Notes under the pieces: model-generated
Databases searched by the model: none
What the model saw: the letters and a program-made list of their open reading frames with translations, nothing else
Told to the model about the DNA's origin: nothing
Shown here: piece after piece, positions 8,855-18,849 of the stretch
Layout of the letters: each line of letters opens with the position of its first letter
Position numbering within the stretch: position 1 is the first letter of the stretch
Translations under genes and position numbers: made by a program
NCBI RefSeq assembly: GCF_003208435.1
Contig: NZ_QKMF01000011.1
Location: forward strand, 96,824-160,823
Length of the DNA: 64,000 nucleotides
DNA from: Pelagimonas varians
GTDB taxonomy: Bacteria > Pseudomonadota > Alphaproteobacteria > Rhodobacterales > Rhodobacteraceae
Direction of reading: 5' to 3'

Positions 8855-9889
8855 TTAGCCGTAGATCTTGCGAACTTGGCGGAAGGACAGCAACCGATTG
8901 CTGCTTTGATCCCACAAATGCAACCGAGCAGAGGCCAAGCTTTCGCGAATGGTCATCCGGTTGTTGCTAGCAAGCTCCGGCTGGTCGCGCAGCACTTCGG
9001 GCAAGCGGTAGAAAGGAATGCGGCTATAGAGGTGGTGCACATGGTGGATGCCAATATTCGCACTCATCCACTGCAAGGCCTTGGGAAGCACATAATAGGA
9101 CGAACCGTGCAGCGCAGCATCATGCAATTGCCAATCTTCGTCGTCTTTCCAATGTGCATCTTCGAACTGGTGCTGCACATAGAACAGCCACATCCCAACG
9201 GTCGCAGCCGTCAGCGTGGACGGCACAAAGATCAAAAAGATCGGGGCCAAACCGCCAAAGTAAAAGATCACACCAAGTGCGATCAACAACACAAGGTTGG
9301 TGGCCATCGCGCTGACCCAATACTTGGACATATTCATCAACCCAACCGGAAGCCGGTTTTGGAAGAAGAACAAGTAGCTGGGTCCGAAACCAAACAACAC
9401 AATCGGGTTGCGATAGATGCGATAGGACAAACGTCCAAACCAGCCTTGAGCACGGTATTCTTCGACAGTCATGGTGTGAATGTCGCCAATTCCACGACGA
9501 CCCAAATTGCCATGAGCGCTATGATGGATGGAATGGGTGCGGCGCCACACGTCATATGGCGTCAGTGTCAGGACACCTAAAACGCGCCCGAGCCAGTCAC
9601 AGGCTTCCCTGCTCGTGAAAAAGGAACCATGCCCACAGTCGTGCTGAATAGTGAACAAGCGCACCAAAAATAGTCCGTTGATCACAGATAAACCTAGCGC
9701 CAGCAGATAGCTGTACGACAGCGCCCACCAAGCAAGAGCCCACAGCACCAAAAAGGGGCCTGCGGTTACAATCACCTCAAACCAGCTTTGCCGCCAATTC
9801 GGATCACGGTACTTGGAAAGCACCTTGACCCAATCACGGGCATCCTTGGTTTCAGCGAGCGGCGGATTTAGGTCAGTGTGTTTGGTCAT
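8855..9889 (-). CDS. membrane fatty acid desaturase
   Basis: The 344-residue integral membrane protein has the three histidine boxes of the di-iron desaturase superfamily: HDCGH (TIQHDCGHGSFF), HSIHH (RRTHSIHHSAHG) and HHVHH (NIGIHHVHHLYS). Hydrophobic segments surround the boxes, as expected for four membrane passes with the iron site on the cytosolic side. It probably puts a double bond into an acyl lipid. The regiochemistry is not visible; related proteins also include carotenoid and omega-type enzymes. It is monocistronic, with about 210 bases upstream. Confidence 0.88.
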   Translation of the reverse strand: MTKHTDLNPPLAETKDARDWVKVLSKYRDPNWRQSWFEVIVTAGPFLVLWALAWWALSYSYLLALGLSVINGLFLVRLFTIQHDCGHGSFFTSREACDWLGRVLGVLTLTPYDVWRRTHSIHHSAHGNLGRRGIGDIHTMTVEEYRAQGWFGRLSYRIYRNPIVLFGFGPSYLFFFQNRLPVGLMNMSKYWVSAMATNLVLLIALGVIFYFGGLAPIFLIFVPSTLTAATVGMWLFYVQHQFEDAHWKDDEDWQLHDAALHGSSYYVLPKALQWMSANIGIHHVHHLYSRIPFYRLPEVLRDQPELASNNRMTIRESLASARLHLWDQSSNRLLSFRQVRKIYG

Positions 9890-9996
9890 ACGCTTGCTCT
9901 GTTTTCGTCCGTTTCAGTCTCAATAAACGAATGTGCCAACGTCGCAATGACAATTACGTCACAGGAGCCATCTCAGTGTAACCAAGCGTCATTAAT

Positions 9997-10047
9997 ACCG
10001 CCCTAATCGCGATATCGATGCTGATCGCCATGATTTAGGCGGTTTTT
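9997..10047 (+). terminator. hairpin with T-run; plus-oriented terminator or end of a small RNA
   Basis: ACCGCC(C)TAA pairs with TTA-GGCGGT, closing over an inner GCGAT/ATCGC stem, and TTTTT follows directly on the plus strand. There is no plus-strand coding gene upstream: the desaturase (minus) starts at 9889 and pssA (minus) ends at 10100. It may be a poor bidirectional terminator for psd-pssA or the end of an unannotated plus-strand transcript. A separate hairpin, CGGCAG-aaaa-CTGCCG, sits at 10083-10098 just after the pssA stop. Confidence 0.5.
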
Positions 10048-10099
10048 AAGGTTCACCATGCCAGAAACGGACAATCGCGCACCGGCAGAAAACTGCCGA

Positions 10100-10837
10100 T
10101 CAGGCCCGTTTGGATTGCACCCAAGCCCAACCCACTGTCGAGACATACCCCAAGCACAACACCATCAGCGTGATCCAAGGATAAGTTAAGACTGCGGCAA
10201 AGATGATTGAGATCGCAAAGAAGAAGTACTTGAGGTTCTTGCGTGGCACCTTGGTGGCCTTAAATGACCACGTGGGTATCTGGCTTACCAAAAGAAGGCC
10301 TACAAGTATGATATAAAGGCATAAAACCAATCCGGGCAAACCTTCACTTTCAGGGAAAGCAAACGACCAATACAGGGGCATCATGACCAAAAACGCCCCG
10401 GCGGGCGACGGAACACCTTCGAAAAACGCGCCAGATCCCTCAGAATCAGGTGACTTGATCCCGACATTGAACCGCGCAAGACGGATCACACAGCACATCG
10501 CAAAAACCAGCGCGGCAAACCACCCTATGCCGCGAATGTCTTGCAGGCTCCAGAAATACAAGATCAGTGGCGGGGCGACCCCAAAGTTTAAGAAGTCTGC
10601 GAGCGAATCAAGCTCTGCACCCATTTCGCTATCGCTGCCCAAAGCGCGGGCCAGTCGGCCATCTAGCCCGTCTAAAATACCCGCAACCAAAATCAGCTTA
10701 ACCGCAAGCAAGTGATTATCCTGCGCAGCCAATCGTATAGCGGTCAAACCCGCGCAAATCGCAGCGATGGTCAGCGCATTTGGCAGCAGCTGAATAAGCG
10801 AAAATTCGCGTTCGGGTTTTTCGTTTGGTTGCGTCAT
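10100..10837 (-). CDS. pssA: CDP-diacylglycerol-serine O-phosphatidyltransferase
   Basis: PssA makes phosphatidylserine from CDP-diacylglycerol and serine at the inner membrane. The 245-residue protein has several hydrophobic segments and a perfect CDP-alcohol phosphotransferase motif, DGx2ARx8Gx3Dx3D, spelled by DGRLARALGSDSEMGAELD and the following SLAD. It starts 18 bases after psd, so the two consecutive steps of phosphatidylethanolamine synthesis form one operon. Confidence 0.95.
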   Translation of the reverse strand: MTQPNEKPEREFSLIQLLPNALTIAAICAGLTAIRLAAQDNHLLAVKLILVAGILDGLDGRLARALGSDSEMGAELDSLADFLNFGVAPPLILYFWSLQDIRGIGWFAALVFAMCCVIRLARFNVGIKSPDSEGSGAFFEGVPSPAGAFLVMMPLYWSFAFPESEGLPGLVLCLYIILVGLLLVSQIPTWSFKATKVPRKNLKYFFFAISIIFAAVLTYPWITLMVLCLGYVSTVGWAWVQSKRA

Positions 10838-10855
10838 ATGTGTGTTGAACCAGCC

Positions 10856-11524
10856 TCAGCCCTGTGCCGTCAAGTCGGCCAGCACGGTTTCACCTGCAAT
10901 CATAGTCTGTCCCAACTGCACCATCGGGTCGACCCCATCTGGCAAATACACATCCAGCCGCGATCCGAACCGGATCAAGCCAAAACGTTCTCCGGTGCGC
11001 AAAACCGCGCCCGGATCAACGAAACAAACGATACGGCGGGCAACCAAACCGGCAATCTGCACAACCGCCAGATCACGGCCGTCTGCCATTTCAATCCGCA
11101 GGCTGTTGCGTTCGTTGTCCTTGCTCGCCTTATCCAACGAGGCATTGAGAAACTTGCCCGGACGATAAGCGACAGCTGTCACTTTGCCGGCAATCGGGCT
11201 GCGGTTCACATGGCAGTTGAACACGCTCATGAAGACACTGACACGCGTCAATGGCGCATCCGGCATTCCCAATTCAGCAGGTGGAACCGCCTTTTCGATA
11301 AGGGACACAATACCATCCGCAGGGCTGATGATCAGCCCTTCTTTTTGCGGTGACACACGTACTGGATCGCGGAAAAAGTAGTAGCACCAAATGGTCAAAA
11401 CGACCCCGACCCAGCCCAAAGGTTCCCAGAGCAACGACAAGACAAAGGTAGTCGCCGCGAAAATCGCTACAAACTTGATACCTTCAGGGTGCATTGGCTT
11501 GATAAATGTGTCCCGCATACGCAT
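10856..11524 (-). CDS. psd: phosphatidylserine decarboxylase proenzyme (short type)
   Basis: Psd converts phosphatidylserine to phosphatidylethanolamine. At 222 residues it is of the short class common in alphaproteobacteria. The N-terminus has membrane-spanning hydrophobic segments, then PADGIV, the substrate-site [11 protein letters not shown] block and [10 protein letters not shown], in which cleavage before the serine of GS creates the pyruvoyl cofactor. The ATG at 11524 follows AAAGGAGA; a second Met two codons later is possible. It is the first gene of psd-pssA. Confidence 0.95.
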   Translation of the reverse strand: MRMRDTFIKPMHPEGIKFVAIFAATTFVLSLLWEPLGWVGVVLTIWCYYFFRDPVRVSPQKEGLIISPADGIVSLIEKAVPPAELGMPDAPLTRVSVFMSVFNCHVNRSPIAGKVTAVAYRPGKFLNASLDKASKDNERNSLRIEMADGRDLAVVQIAGLVARRIVCFVDPGAVLRTGERFGLIRFGSRLDVYLPDGVDPMVQLGQTMIAGETVLADLTAQG

Positions 11525-11709
11525 GACAATGGGTCTCCTTTAACGGTGGTGGTTCACCTCATAGGTGGTTGCGACGCAAGCGCAAGGGGGCAGAGGCAAG
11601 CGGCTTCAATGAATCCGCCTTTGTCTTCAGCAAATGCGCGATGCGAAATAACTCGTCAACAAATTTGCCTCATAACTACCCTAAGTTTGAACAAAAGCGC
11701 GAGGGCAGA

Positions 11710-12471
11710 ATGCACCGCATGCACGTGGCGACACTATTTGGATGGTTTGTGGGGATTGTTTTGTGGGGATTTGGCAATCCGGCTGCGGCTGAGCAATTGC
11801 GCATGGCCCCCCGCACTGCGATTCTTACTGACCGCGCGCCTCTATTTGCCGTACAGCCGAAGGCTTCCACAGAGCATCGCCAAACCGCCAGCCTGTTTGC
11901 CGGACAATCCAGCGGCAGTCTTTTGGCCCCATACCCAGCCAGACCGCAGCGTGGAGTGCGCGTTGCTGCTTTCACCTCCACAAGCGCCGCGATTGGACCA
12001 ATCGCGCGCATCCGGCATTTAATCGCATCCGCTGAGGCCGGAAAACACGGGTATGATGCGGTGCAACATGCTGCCAAGCGTCGCCCCAGCAAGGCCCCAA
12101 CAGATATGACAATTCAGGAAATCTACAACTGGATTGCCCAGACACCGGGGCAGCAGCACGCAATTGGCCGCTATCAGTTCATCCCGGTTACGCTCAAACG
12201 CCTTGTCAAAAAACGTGGAATCAATCGCAGCGCTCGGTTTTCACCGGATGTGCAGGACCAACTGGCCGATGAGCTGCTGAAGGAAGCAGGACTGGGGCAG
12301 ATCATGCGTGGGGATATGCCCCGTCGTACGTTCATGCACAATCTGGCCAAAATTTGGGCTGGCTTGCCCACCTCCTCCGGTCATTCCTATTACAAGGGGG
12401 TGGCTGGCAACCGCGCCACCATGAGTTGGGCCCATTTTGACGCGGAAATGCGGCGGATCTTTCCCGGCTAA
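11710..12471 (+). CDS. exported lysozyme-like (GH104/endolysin-type) protein
   Basis: The 253-residue product has an N-terminal signal (MHRMHVATLFGWFVGIVLWG, then GNPAAAE), a low-complexity spacer and a C-terminal lysozyme-like domain. That domain shows LIASAEAGKHGYDAV, whose Glu is the candidate general acid, and the AIGRYQFIP motif shared with phage endolysin/GH104-like muramidases. It is probably a periplasmic peptidoglycan-cleaving enzyme, which fits its place beside murJ. The frame is open from 11569, but the ATG at 11710 after GAGGG gives the signal peptide. Catalysis is inferred from two short motifs only. Confidence 0.7.
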   Translation: MHRMHVATLFGWFVGIVLWGFGNPAAAEQLRMAPRTAILTDRAPLFAVQPKASTEHRQTASLFAGQSSGSLLAPYPARPQRGVRVAAFTSTSAAIGPIARIRHLIASAEAGKHGYDAVQHAAKRRPSKAPTDMTIQEIYNWIAQTPGQQHAIGRYQFIPVTLKRLVKKRGINRSARFSPDVQDQLADELLKEAGLGQIMRGDMPRRTFMHNLAKIWAGLPTSSGHSYYKGVAGNRATMSWAHFDAEMRRIFPG

Positions 12472-12557
12472 ATGGGACTGCCCCAACTGTCAGAAAGGCC
12501 CCCGTTTACCCACGCAAACAAATCGGCTAGGGCTGCGGCAACCAAAAGGCAGCCGTT

Positions 12558-14102
12558 ATGAAACCCATCAAATTGATCTCTGGCGTAATGACCGTTGGTT
12601 TCTGGACCCTAATGAGCCGGATTTTGGGCTTTGCCCGCGAAATCATGATCCTCGGGTTTATTGGCCCCGGCCCGGTTATGGATGCCTTTGTAGCCGCCTT
12701 TCGTTTGCCCAACATGTTTCGACGGTTTTTTGCCGAAGGAGCGTTCAACGCCGCCTTTGTTCCAATGTTTTCCAAGAAGATCGAAGGGGACGAAAATCCT
12801 TTGGGCTTTGCCCGAGATGCAATGAGCGGGCTCGCGTTTGTCTTGGCCATCTTGACCGGATTGGCGCTGATTTGCATGCCAGCCTTGGTCTATGCCACCG
12901 CCGGAGGATTGGCGACAGACGAAAGGTTTGACATAACCATCGGGTTTGGGCGCATCGTCTTTCCCTATATTTTCTTCATCTCGCTCGCAGCGTTGTTTTC
13001 GGGAATGTTAAATGCGTCTGGCCGGTTTGCGGCCGCCGCCGCTGCGCCCGTGTTGCTCAACATCTTTGCTATTATCGCTATGTCCGTCGGGGCTTTTGTC
13101 GGCGGCGAAGTGATCTATTGGTTGGTTTGGACAATCCCCTTTGCCGGCATTGCCCAGCTGGCCATTGTTTGGATCGCAGCAGACCGCGCAGGGATGCGGT
13201 TACGCCCCTCACGGCCACGCTGGACTCCCGAAATGAAAATGTTGGTGGTCACAGCGGTGCCTGCGGCTTTGGCTGGCGGTGTGATGCAAATAAACCTGCT
13301 GGTCGGGCAATGGGTTGCATCCAGTTATGACATGGCCATCAGCTGGCTTTACTCAGCTGACCGACTTTACCAACTCCCCCTGGGTGTTGTTGGAATTGCC
13401 GTAGGTATCGTTTTATTGCCAGACCTGTCGCGCAGATTAAAGGCACAAGACAATACGGGCGGGCGCGAAGCTTTTTCCCGCGCTGGCGAATTGTCACTGG
13501 CCCTGACCATTCCATCAGCCGTCGCTTTGATGGTGATCCCCTTACCATTGGTGTCCGTGTTATTTGAACGCGGCGAAACCCTGCGCAGCGACAGTCAGGC
13601 GATTGCCATTGCAGTTGCGATCTATGGCCTTGGCCTCCCCGCCTTTGTCCTGCAAAAAGTACTCCAGCCGTTGTTTTTTGCCCGCCATGACACCAAAAGC
13701 CCGTTTCGCTATGCGCTTTGGGCAATGGCGATCAATGCAGTTTTGGCCTTTGGTTTGGCTCCAATTATCGGCTGGTTTGCCCCTGCCATCGCAACAACTG
13801 CTGCCGGTTGGACCATGGTTGCCATGTTGGCCTATGGGGCCCGTGGCCTAGGTGAAGTCGCCAGATTTGACAGCCGGTTCTATGCGCGACTTTGGCGGAT
13901 TTGCGCGGCATCTGTGGCGATGGCAGCCGTTTTGTGGGCGTGCCATCTTCTTCTGACGCCTTGGCTTTACGCCGACTATATTCGCTACTTTGCCCTACTT
14001 GCGCTGATTGCCCTCGGGTCTGTCACCTACGGGATTGCAGGGCAGATGATCGGGGCCTTCAGCCTGTCGGAACTGCGCGGAATTGTGCGGCGCCGCAAAT
14101 AA
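12558..14102 (+). CDS. murJ: lipid II flippase
   Basis: The 514-residue polytopic protein has the MOP-superfamily pattern of MurJ: ISGVMTVGFWTLMSRILGFAREI at the N-terminus, the FVAAFRLPNMFRRFFAEGAFNAAFVP block, PYIFFISLAALFSGMLNA, and a TM7 region with DRLYQLPLGVVGIAVGIVLLPDLSR. MurJ moves lipid-linked peptidoglycan precursor across the inner membrane. It ends exactly where the convergent rhomboid-like gene ends, without a visible terminator between them. Confidence 0.95.
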   Translation: MKPIKLISGVMTVGFWTLMSRILGFAREIMILGFIGPGPVMDAFVAAFRLPNMFRRFFAEGAFNAAFVPMFSKKIEGDENPLGFARDAMSGLAFVLAILTGLALICMPALVYATAGGLATDERFDITIGFGRIVFPYIFFISLAALFSGMLNASGRFAAAAAAPVLLNIFAIIAMSVGAFVGGEVIYWLVWTIPFAGIAQLAIVWIAADRAGMRLRPSRPRWTPEMKMLVVTAVPAALAGGVMQINLLVGQWVASSYDMAISWLYSADRLYQLPLGVVGIAVGIVLLPDLSRRLKAQDNTGGREAFSRAGELSLALTIPSAVALMVIPLPLVSVLFERGETLRSDSQAIAIAVAIYGLGLPAFVLQKVLQPLFFARHDTKSPFRYALWAMAINAVLAFGLAPIIGWFAPAIATTAAGWTMVAMLAYGARGLGEVARFDSRFYARLWRICAASVAMAAVLWACHLLLTPWLYADYIRYFALLALIALGSVTYGIAGQMIGAFSLSELRGIVRRRK

Positions 14103-14789
14103 TCACCGACGGCGTATTATGCTGACCAAATGAGCCACTCCGCCGGGCGCAAGCAAGACAGTCATACCCAGACCGGTCACAAAACCCGCCAGTTCAGCGA
14201 CCCAAGTGTTGTCGCCGCCAAACAGCAGCGCAAAAATGAATTGAATGAACAGCAGCATACCAATGAGTGAAAACGCACGGATTTGCGGGGCTCCAAGCAC
14301 CCCAAGCTTCGCCCACATAAAATAGGTAAAGCCGCCAATCAGCCCATAGGCCGCCGGATAGGCCCCGATCAAAATGCGCGGGTCATCCAGAAACACCCCA
14401 TAAGCAAGTGCACCAACGGCAGCCGAGCCGAAATAGATCAGTACAAATTTTACAGCCCCCAGGGCCTCGGCCACGATCTTGCCCATCGCCAACAAAATCA
14501 CCATTGCGAACATCCCATGAACAAAGCTGCCGTGGATAAAGGGATAGGCGACAAACCGGATCAAATGCTCGATCGGCCACTGGCCCGTTTGAATCATCCA
14601 TTCAAACACCCGATCGGAAAATCCAAAGCGTTCCCAACCTTCGACCCGCCAGCCAGCACTGGTTTTGCCGCCAATTAGTCCGCGTTCCCCCAGATTAAAG
14701 GCAAGTTCGACCCCGGCCATCACCAAAAACAGGGCGATTACCACGGGCGGCAGCGGGTTAACCGGGCTTTCATTGTGCGGATGGGTCAT
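14103..14789 (-). CDS. rhomboid-fold membrane protein lacking the catalytic residues
   Basis: The 228-residue membrane protein aligns with rhomboid proteases but lacks their active site. The TM4 motif that should read GxSG is GAYPAAYG at 142-149, so the nucleophilic serine is Tyr144 and the next glycine is proline. The HxxxN motif after TM2 is HGMFA (Asn to Ala95), and the TM6 histidine before the GxxxG-like stretch is Glu199 (VAELAGFVTG). It would therefore be a pseudoprotease that may bind membrane clients. The frame is open further upstream, but the ATG at 14789 fits best. It is divergent from trpS. Confidence 0.8.
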   Translation of the reverse strand: MTHPHNESPVNPLPPVVIALFLVMAGVELAFNLGERGLIGGKTSAGWRVEGWERFGFSDRVFEWMIQTGQWPIEHLIRFVAYPFIHGSFVHGMFAMVILLAMGKIVAEALGAVKFVLIYFGSAAVGALAYGVFLDDPRILIGAYPAAYGLIGGFTYFMWAKLGVLGAPQIRAFSLIGMLLFIQFIFALLFGGDNTWVAELAGFVTGLGMTVLLAPGGVAHLVSIIRRR

Positions 14790-14809
14790 TTGCGCTCTTT
14801 CTTGACGTT

Positions 14810-14834
14810 GGCTGGACCCATGGGTAAGCCAGCC
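14810..14834. promoter_or_regulatory. inverted repeat in the trpS upstream region
   Basis: GGCTGG and CCAGCC flank the palindrome ACCCATGGGT between the divergent rhomboid-like gene and trpS, 30 bases before the trpS ATG. It could be a protein-binding site or a leader hairpin; no function can be read from sequence. Confidence 0.35.
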
Positions 14835-14863
14835 GAGATCAAACATCCAGATGGAGAAATCCT

Positions 14864-15895
14864 ATGTCCGAGGGCGTCCAAACCCCTCCCGCTTTCACAA
14901 AACGCGTCTTTTCCGGCATTCAGCCGTCGGGTGGCCTGACACTTGGCAACTATCTTGGCGCGCTCAAGCGTTTTGCCGATAGCCAGAACAGCGGCGTTCA
15001 ATCGATCTATTGCATGGTTGATATGCATGCGATCACCGTCTGGCAGGACCCTGACAAGCTGAAACGCGCCACGCGCGAGCTGTGCGCAGGTTTCATCGCG
15101 TCTGGTATCGACCCGCAAAAGTCGATCCTGTTCAATCAAAGCCAAGTTGCAGAGCACGCCCAACTGGCGTGGATCTTTAACACCGTCGCACGCATGGGCT
15201 GGATGAAGCGCATGACCCAGTGGAAAGACAAGGCTGGCAAGAATCAGGAAAACGCCTCACTTGGGCTGTTTGCCTATCCTGCGCTGATGGCTGCCGATAT
15301 TTTAGTATATCACGCAACGCATGTTCCGGTTGGTGAAGACCAAAAGCAGCACCTCGAGCTGACGCGCGACATCGCGGCCAAATTCAACCATGACTATGGC
15401 GTTGATTTCTTTCCGATCACTGAACCGGTTATCGAAGGTGCCGCCACGCGGGTGATGAGTCTGCGCGACGGATCCAAAAAGATGTCCAAATCCGACCCTT
15501 CGGATATGAGCCGCATCAATATGACCGACGATGCCGATGCCATTGCCTCCAAGATCCGCAAGGCACGGACTGACCCTGACGGTCTGCCGTCCGAGGCCAA
15601 AGGTCTGGAAGATCGTCCCGAGGCGCGCAATCTGGTCAATATCTATGCCGCGCTCTCGGATCAAACGGTGGATCAAGTGCTGGCAGAGGTTGGCGGCAAG
15701 CAGTTTTCGGAATTCAAACCGATGCTGGGTGAACTGGCCGTGTCCAAACTGTCTCCGATTTCCTCAGAGATGGCCCGTTTGATGCAAGATCAGTCGGAAA
15801 TCGACGCCATTTTGCGCCATGGCGCGGCCCAAGCGCGCGAAATTGCTGCGCCCATTTTGGCTCGCACCTATGAAATCGTCGGCATGGTACGTTAA
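14864..15895 (+). CDS. trpS: tryptophan-tRNA ligase
   Basis: A class I aminoacyl-tRNA synthetase of 343 residues that charges tRNA-Trp. The HIGH-equivalent is TLGN in [17 protein letters not shown], and the KMSKS loop is intact ([11 protein letters not shown]). The motif [19 protein letters not shown] is characteristic of TrpS. It is followed by a clear terminator and read alone. Confidence 0.96.
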   Translation: MSEGVQTPPAFTKRVFSGIQPSGGLTLGNYLGALKRFADSQNSGVQSIYCMVDMHAITVWQDPDKLKRATRELCAGFIASGIDPQKSILFNQSQVAEHAQLAWIFNTVARMGWMKRMTQWKDKAGKNQENASLGLFAYPALMAADILVYHATHVPVGEDQKQHLELTRDIAAKFNHDYGVDFFPITEPVIEGAATRVMSLRDGSKKMSKSDPSDMSRINMTDDADAIASKIRKARTDPDGLPSEAKGLEDRPEARNLVNIYAALSDQTVDQVLAEVGGKQFSEFKPMLGELAVSKLSPISSEMARLMQDQSEIDAILRHGAAQAREIAAPILARTYEIVGMVR

Positions 15896-15903
15896 AAAGT
15901 CTA

Positions 15904-15942
15904 ACATCGCGGTGCCCCCATTGGGCCACCGCGATGTGTTTC
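15904..15942. terminator. intrinsic terminator after trpS
   Basis: The stem ACATCGCGGTG/CACCGCGATGT, extended by CCC/GGG near the loop, is followed by GTTT on the plus strand. It sits between trpS and a convergent gene and probably serves both. Confidence 0.8.
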
Positions 15943-15944
15943 AA

Positions 15945-16580
15945 TCAAGCCCGGCCAGTGTCCACGGCCACCCTCGCAGCCAAACGCATTGCGTGACTTG
16001 GGTCATGTGCAACCGGCGGCATGATTTTGTCATAGGCCGCACGGATCACTGCGCCAGTTTCCGGATGCAGAACAATCTGACCGCTTTCCAGTTTGGCAAG
16101 CGGAGAGCGCTCTGCAAAGGCCTGCTCTGACCATAGCAGAAATACCTGGGCCACTTGCGACAAAGCCAAGTCTTCGGCAGGCTGTTCGGCCAACGCTTTG
16201 TCAACGCGCAGGAATACAAAAGCTGCTTGAATTGCGCCGGTGTCATCAAAGCGGAACACACGGTATTGATTGGCCCCCGCGGCCTTGAGCCGCCCAACCA
16301 TATCGCCCAAACCGTCAATCAATCGGTCCAGATCAGGAACGCCCAAAAGCTCATCCCAATCTTTGAAAAAGAACATCATGACGTTCGAGCCAAGTTCGGG
16401 GTCGGTCTCGGCCATTTGATGTCCGGACAAAACGCAAAGCGCTTCGAACGCGCCCTTGATGATGCTTAGGGTTTCATCTTGGACCCCAAATACAGTGGGG
16501 ACAATTGGCCTGCCCCATCGCGCGCACAAATAGGAACCGTCTTTGCGGGTGAACATCTGTTCGATTTGCGCCGCGTCCAT
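15945..16580 (-). CDS. conserved hypothetical protein
   Basis: I do not recognise this 211-residue protein. It has no signal peptide or membrane segment and looks like a soluble mixed alpha/beta protein. It starts MDAAQIEQMFTRKDGSYLCARWGRPIVP and contains a run of hydrophobic beta-strand-like segments around MMFFFKDWDELL. The frame is open to 16643, but the ATG at 16580 follows AGGGAA. It begins 65 bases after ruvB on the same strand, so it is probably the last gene of the ruv operon; in many relatives tol-pal genes follow ruvB instead. Confidence 0.7.
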   Translation of the reverse strand: MDAAQIEQMFTRKDGSYLCARWGRPIVPTVFGVQDETLSIIKGAFEALCVLSGHQMAETDPELGSNVMMFFFKDWDELLGVPDLDRLIDGLGDMVGRLKAAGANQYRVFRFDDTGAIQAAFVFLRVDKALAEQPAEDLALSQVAQVFLLWSEQAFAERSPLAKLESGQIVLHPETGAVIRAAYDKIMPPVAHDPSHAMRLAARVAVDTGRA

Positions 16581-16645
16581 GCCTGAATTCCCTGCTTGCC
16601 CAAGATACGCGCCCCAAATGACCCGAGGCGCGGCTAAATTCAAGC

Positions 16646-17674
16646 CTACTTGCCAAACAACTCTGCCTGACCGGGCGCTTTTGGTGCAGCCATGCCTAGA
16701 TGTGCCCAGGCCTTTTGCGCCAACATACGCCCGCGCGGCGTTCTTTGGATCAGGCCTTGTTGCAGCAGATAGGGTTCGACCACCTCTTCCAAGGCGTCAC
16801 GGCTTTCACTAAGCGCAGCGGATAGGGTTTCGATCCCGACAGGGCCGCCTGCATAGTTTTCGGCGATCAGTTTCAAATAGCGCCGGTCCGCCCCGTCCAA
16901 CCCCAAACTGTCTACCCCAAGACGGGTGAGCGAGCTGTCGGCAAGCGCTTGTGTCACCACTCCGCCTCCTTCAACCACCGCGAAATCAACGACCCGCCGC
17001 AGCAATCGGCCAGCAATCCGCGGCGTGCCGCGGGCACGGCGGGCGATTTCAAGCGCACCGTCGCCTTTCATTGTGACACCCAGCTTGCGGGCATTGCCCG
17101 CCACAATGGTTTCCAGTTCGGGGATCTCGTAGAAATTCAATCGTGTCGGAATACCAAAGCGGTCGCGCAGCGGCGTTGTAAGCAACCCCAGCCGTGTAGT
17201 CGCCCCAACCAGCGTGAAGGGTTGCAATTCAATACGGACGGTGCGTGCCGCTGGCCCTTCGCCGATCACAAGGTCAAGTTCATAGTCCTCCATCGCGGGA
17301 TAGAGCACCTCTTCGACGGTGGCATTCAACCGGTGGATTTCGTCGATAAACAACACGTCGCGCGGTTCCAGATTGGTCAAGATCGCCGCCAGATCCCCCG
17401 CCTTGGCCAGAACCGGCCCAGAAGTCATTCGAAAGCCCACCCCAAGTTCGCGCGCCATAATCTGCGCCAAAGTGGTTTTCCCAAGACCGGGAGGGCCGTG
17501 AAACAGCGTGTGATCCATCGATTCCCCCCGCTGGCGGGCCGATTGGATGAACACCCGTAGATTTGATCTTGCCTCGGCCTGACCGATGAAATCATCCAGC
17601 ATTTTCGGCCGCAAAGCACGGTCACGGTCTTCGGGCAGTTGTTCAGGGCGCAAGGCGGGATCAGGTTCGGTCAT
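16646..17674 (-). CDS. ruvB: Holliday junction branch migration helicase RuvB
   Basis: A 342-residue AAA+ ring helicase that drives branch migration with RuvA. The Walker A motif is GPPGLGKTT, Walker B is LFIDEIHRL, and [18 protein letters not shown] contains sensor 1 and the arginine finger. The C-terminal winged helix ([14 protein letters not shown]) is complete. It follows ruvA by 18 bases. Confidence 0.97.
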   Translation of the reverse strand: MTEPDPALRPEQLPEDRDRALRPKMLDDFIGQAEARSNLRVFIQSARQRGESMDHTLFHGPPGLGKTTLAQIMARELGVGFRMTSGPVLAKAGDLAAILTNLEPRDVLFIDEIHRLNATVEEVLYPAMEDYELDLVIGEGPAARTVRIELQPFTLVGATTRLGLLTTPLRDRFGIPTRLNFYEIPELETIVAGNARKLGVTMKGDGALEIARRARGTPRIAGRLLRRVVDFAVVEGGGVVTQALADSSLTRLGVDSLGLDGADRRYLKLIAENYAGGPVGIETLSAALSESRDALEEVVEPYLLQQGLIQRTPRGRMLAQKAWAHLGMAAPKAPGQAELFGK

Positions 17675-17692
17675 ACGGGTTCTTTATCTGCC

Positions 17693-18364
17693 TCAATTCG
17701 CCGGAGCGAGCAGTTTCAACGCCGCCCGTATCAACATAGGCGTGTCGGCCTCGGGAGCATCTGCGGCGGCCTGTGCCACCGCAGCGGCCGCCTCACCGGG
17801 GGCATAGCCAAGGTTCCCCAAAGCCGACAAAGCATCAGGCTGCGCCGTTGCATTGGCGCGCGGGGCTTTACGTTTGGGCGCAGGCTTTTTCGGTGTCTCA
17901 ACGATGTCTTCAATCACATCACCGTCTGTGTCGGTCGGGGCCGCTGCGCCCATCGCCATAACTGCCGGTGCTTTGTCTTTTAATTCAATCACCACGCGCT
18001 GCGCCGTCTTGGGGCCAATGCCTCTGGCGACCTTGATCGCATTCCAATCGCCCAAGGCAATCGCGCGGCTAACCCCATCTGCGCCCAGCGCACCAAGGAT
18101 TGCCAGCGACGCTTTTGCCCCGACGCCCTGAACACTCATCAACAAGCGGTGCCATTCCTTTTCCACCAGGGTTGGAAAGCCAAACAGTTGCAACAGGTCC
18201 TCGCGCACTAATAGGTCGGTATAAAGCGCAGCCGCTTCGCCGACGCCCGGCAACGAGGCCAGCACCCGGTCCGTGCAATACACGACATACCCTATGCCAC
18301 GCACATCGATCAGCACGTGATCTGTGGCTTTGTATTCGATCCGTCCCGCAATCCGTCCGATCAT
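17693..18364 (-). CDS. ruvA: Holliday junction branch migration protein RuvA
   Basis: RuvA, 223 residues, binds four-way junctions as a tetramer and loads RuvB. It shows the N-terminal OB-fold ([21 protein letters not shown]), two helix-hairpin-helix motifs ([13 protein letters not shown] and [19 protein letters not shown]), a variable acidic/Ala linker and the C-terminal RuvB-binding domain ([18 protein letters not shown]). Its start overlaps the ruvC stop as ATGA. Confidence 0.96.
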   Translation of the reverse strand: MIGRIAGRIEYKATDHVLIDVRGIGYVVYCTDRVLASLPGVGEAAALYTDLLVREDLLQLFGFPTLVEKEWHRLLMSVQGVGAKASLAILGALGADGVSRAIALGDWNAIKVARGIGPKTAQRVVIELKDKAPAVMAMGAAAPTDTDGDVIEDIVETPKKPAPKRKAPRANATAQPDALSALGNLGYAPGEAAAAVAQAAADAPEADTPMLIRAALKLLAPAN

Positions 18365-18849
18365 GCCCGCACCTTCATTCTATTGACGCTTTGATGATGC
18401 GCATGGCAAATCGCAATCGCCAAAGCATCCGCCGCATCCGGCCCGGCCAAATCAACACCGGGCAATTGCATCTTTACCATATGTGCGATCTGGTTTTTGT
18501 CTGCATGACCGACACCAACCACAGTTTTTTTGACACTGTTTGGCGCGTATTCACCGATTGGCAGCCCAAATTGCGCAGGCACCAACAAAGCAATGCCCCG
18601 CGCCTGACCCAATTTCAAAGTGCCAACAGCGTCTTTGTTCACAAATGTCTTTTCGACGGCAGCAATATCGGGGGCATATTTGTGCAAAACATCGGTCAGT
18701 TGTTCATGCAGCGACAGCAAGCGCACGGCCAATTCGGTCCCTGTTGAATGGCAAACGCCGTTCCCGATGTGCCTGAGTCGGCTTCCGTCGACCTCAATCA
18801 CACCCCATCCAAGGTTCCGAAGACCCGGATCAATACCCAATACTCGCAT
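18361..18849 (-). CDS. ruvC: crossover junction endodeoxyribonuclease RuvC
   Basis: RuvC, 162 residues, resolves Holliday junctions. The acidic active site is intact: Asp in [10 protein letters not shown], Glu in AAVEKTFVN, and the pair of Asp in [17 protein letters not shown]. The frame extends 24 codons upstream, but the ATG at 18849 gives the family N-terminus MRVLGIDPG. It is the first gene of ruvC-ruvA-ruvB. Confidence 0.96.
   Translation of the reverse strand: MRVLGIDPGLRNLGWGVIEVDGSRLRHIGNGVCHSTGTELAVRLLSLHEQLTDVLHKYAPDIAAVEKTFVNKDAVGTLKLGQARGIALLVPAQFGLPIGEYAPNSVKKTVVGVGHADKNQIAHMVKMQLPGVDLAGPDAADALAIAICHAHHQSVNRMKVRA

Noticed and set aside
8765..9580. Plus-strand frame of 271 codons over the desaturase
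   Set aside because: Antisense to the three histidine boxes; no independent support.
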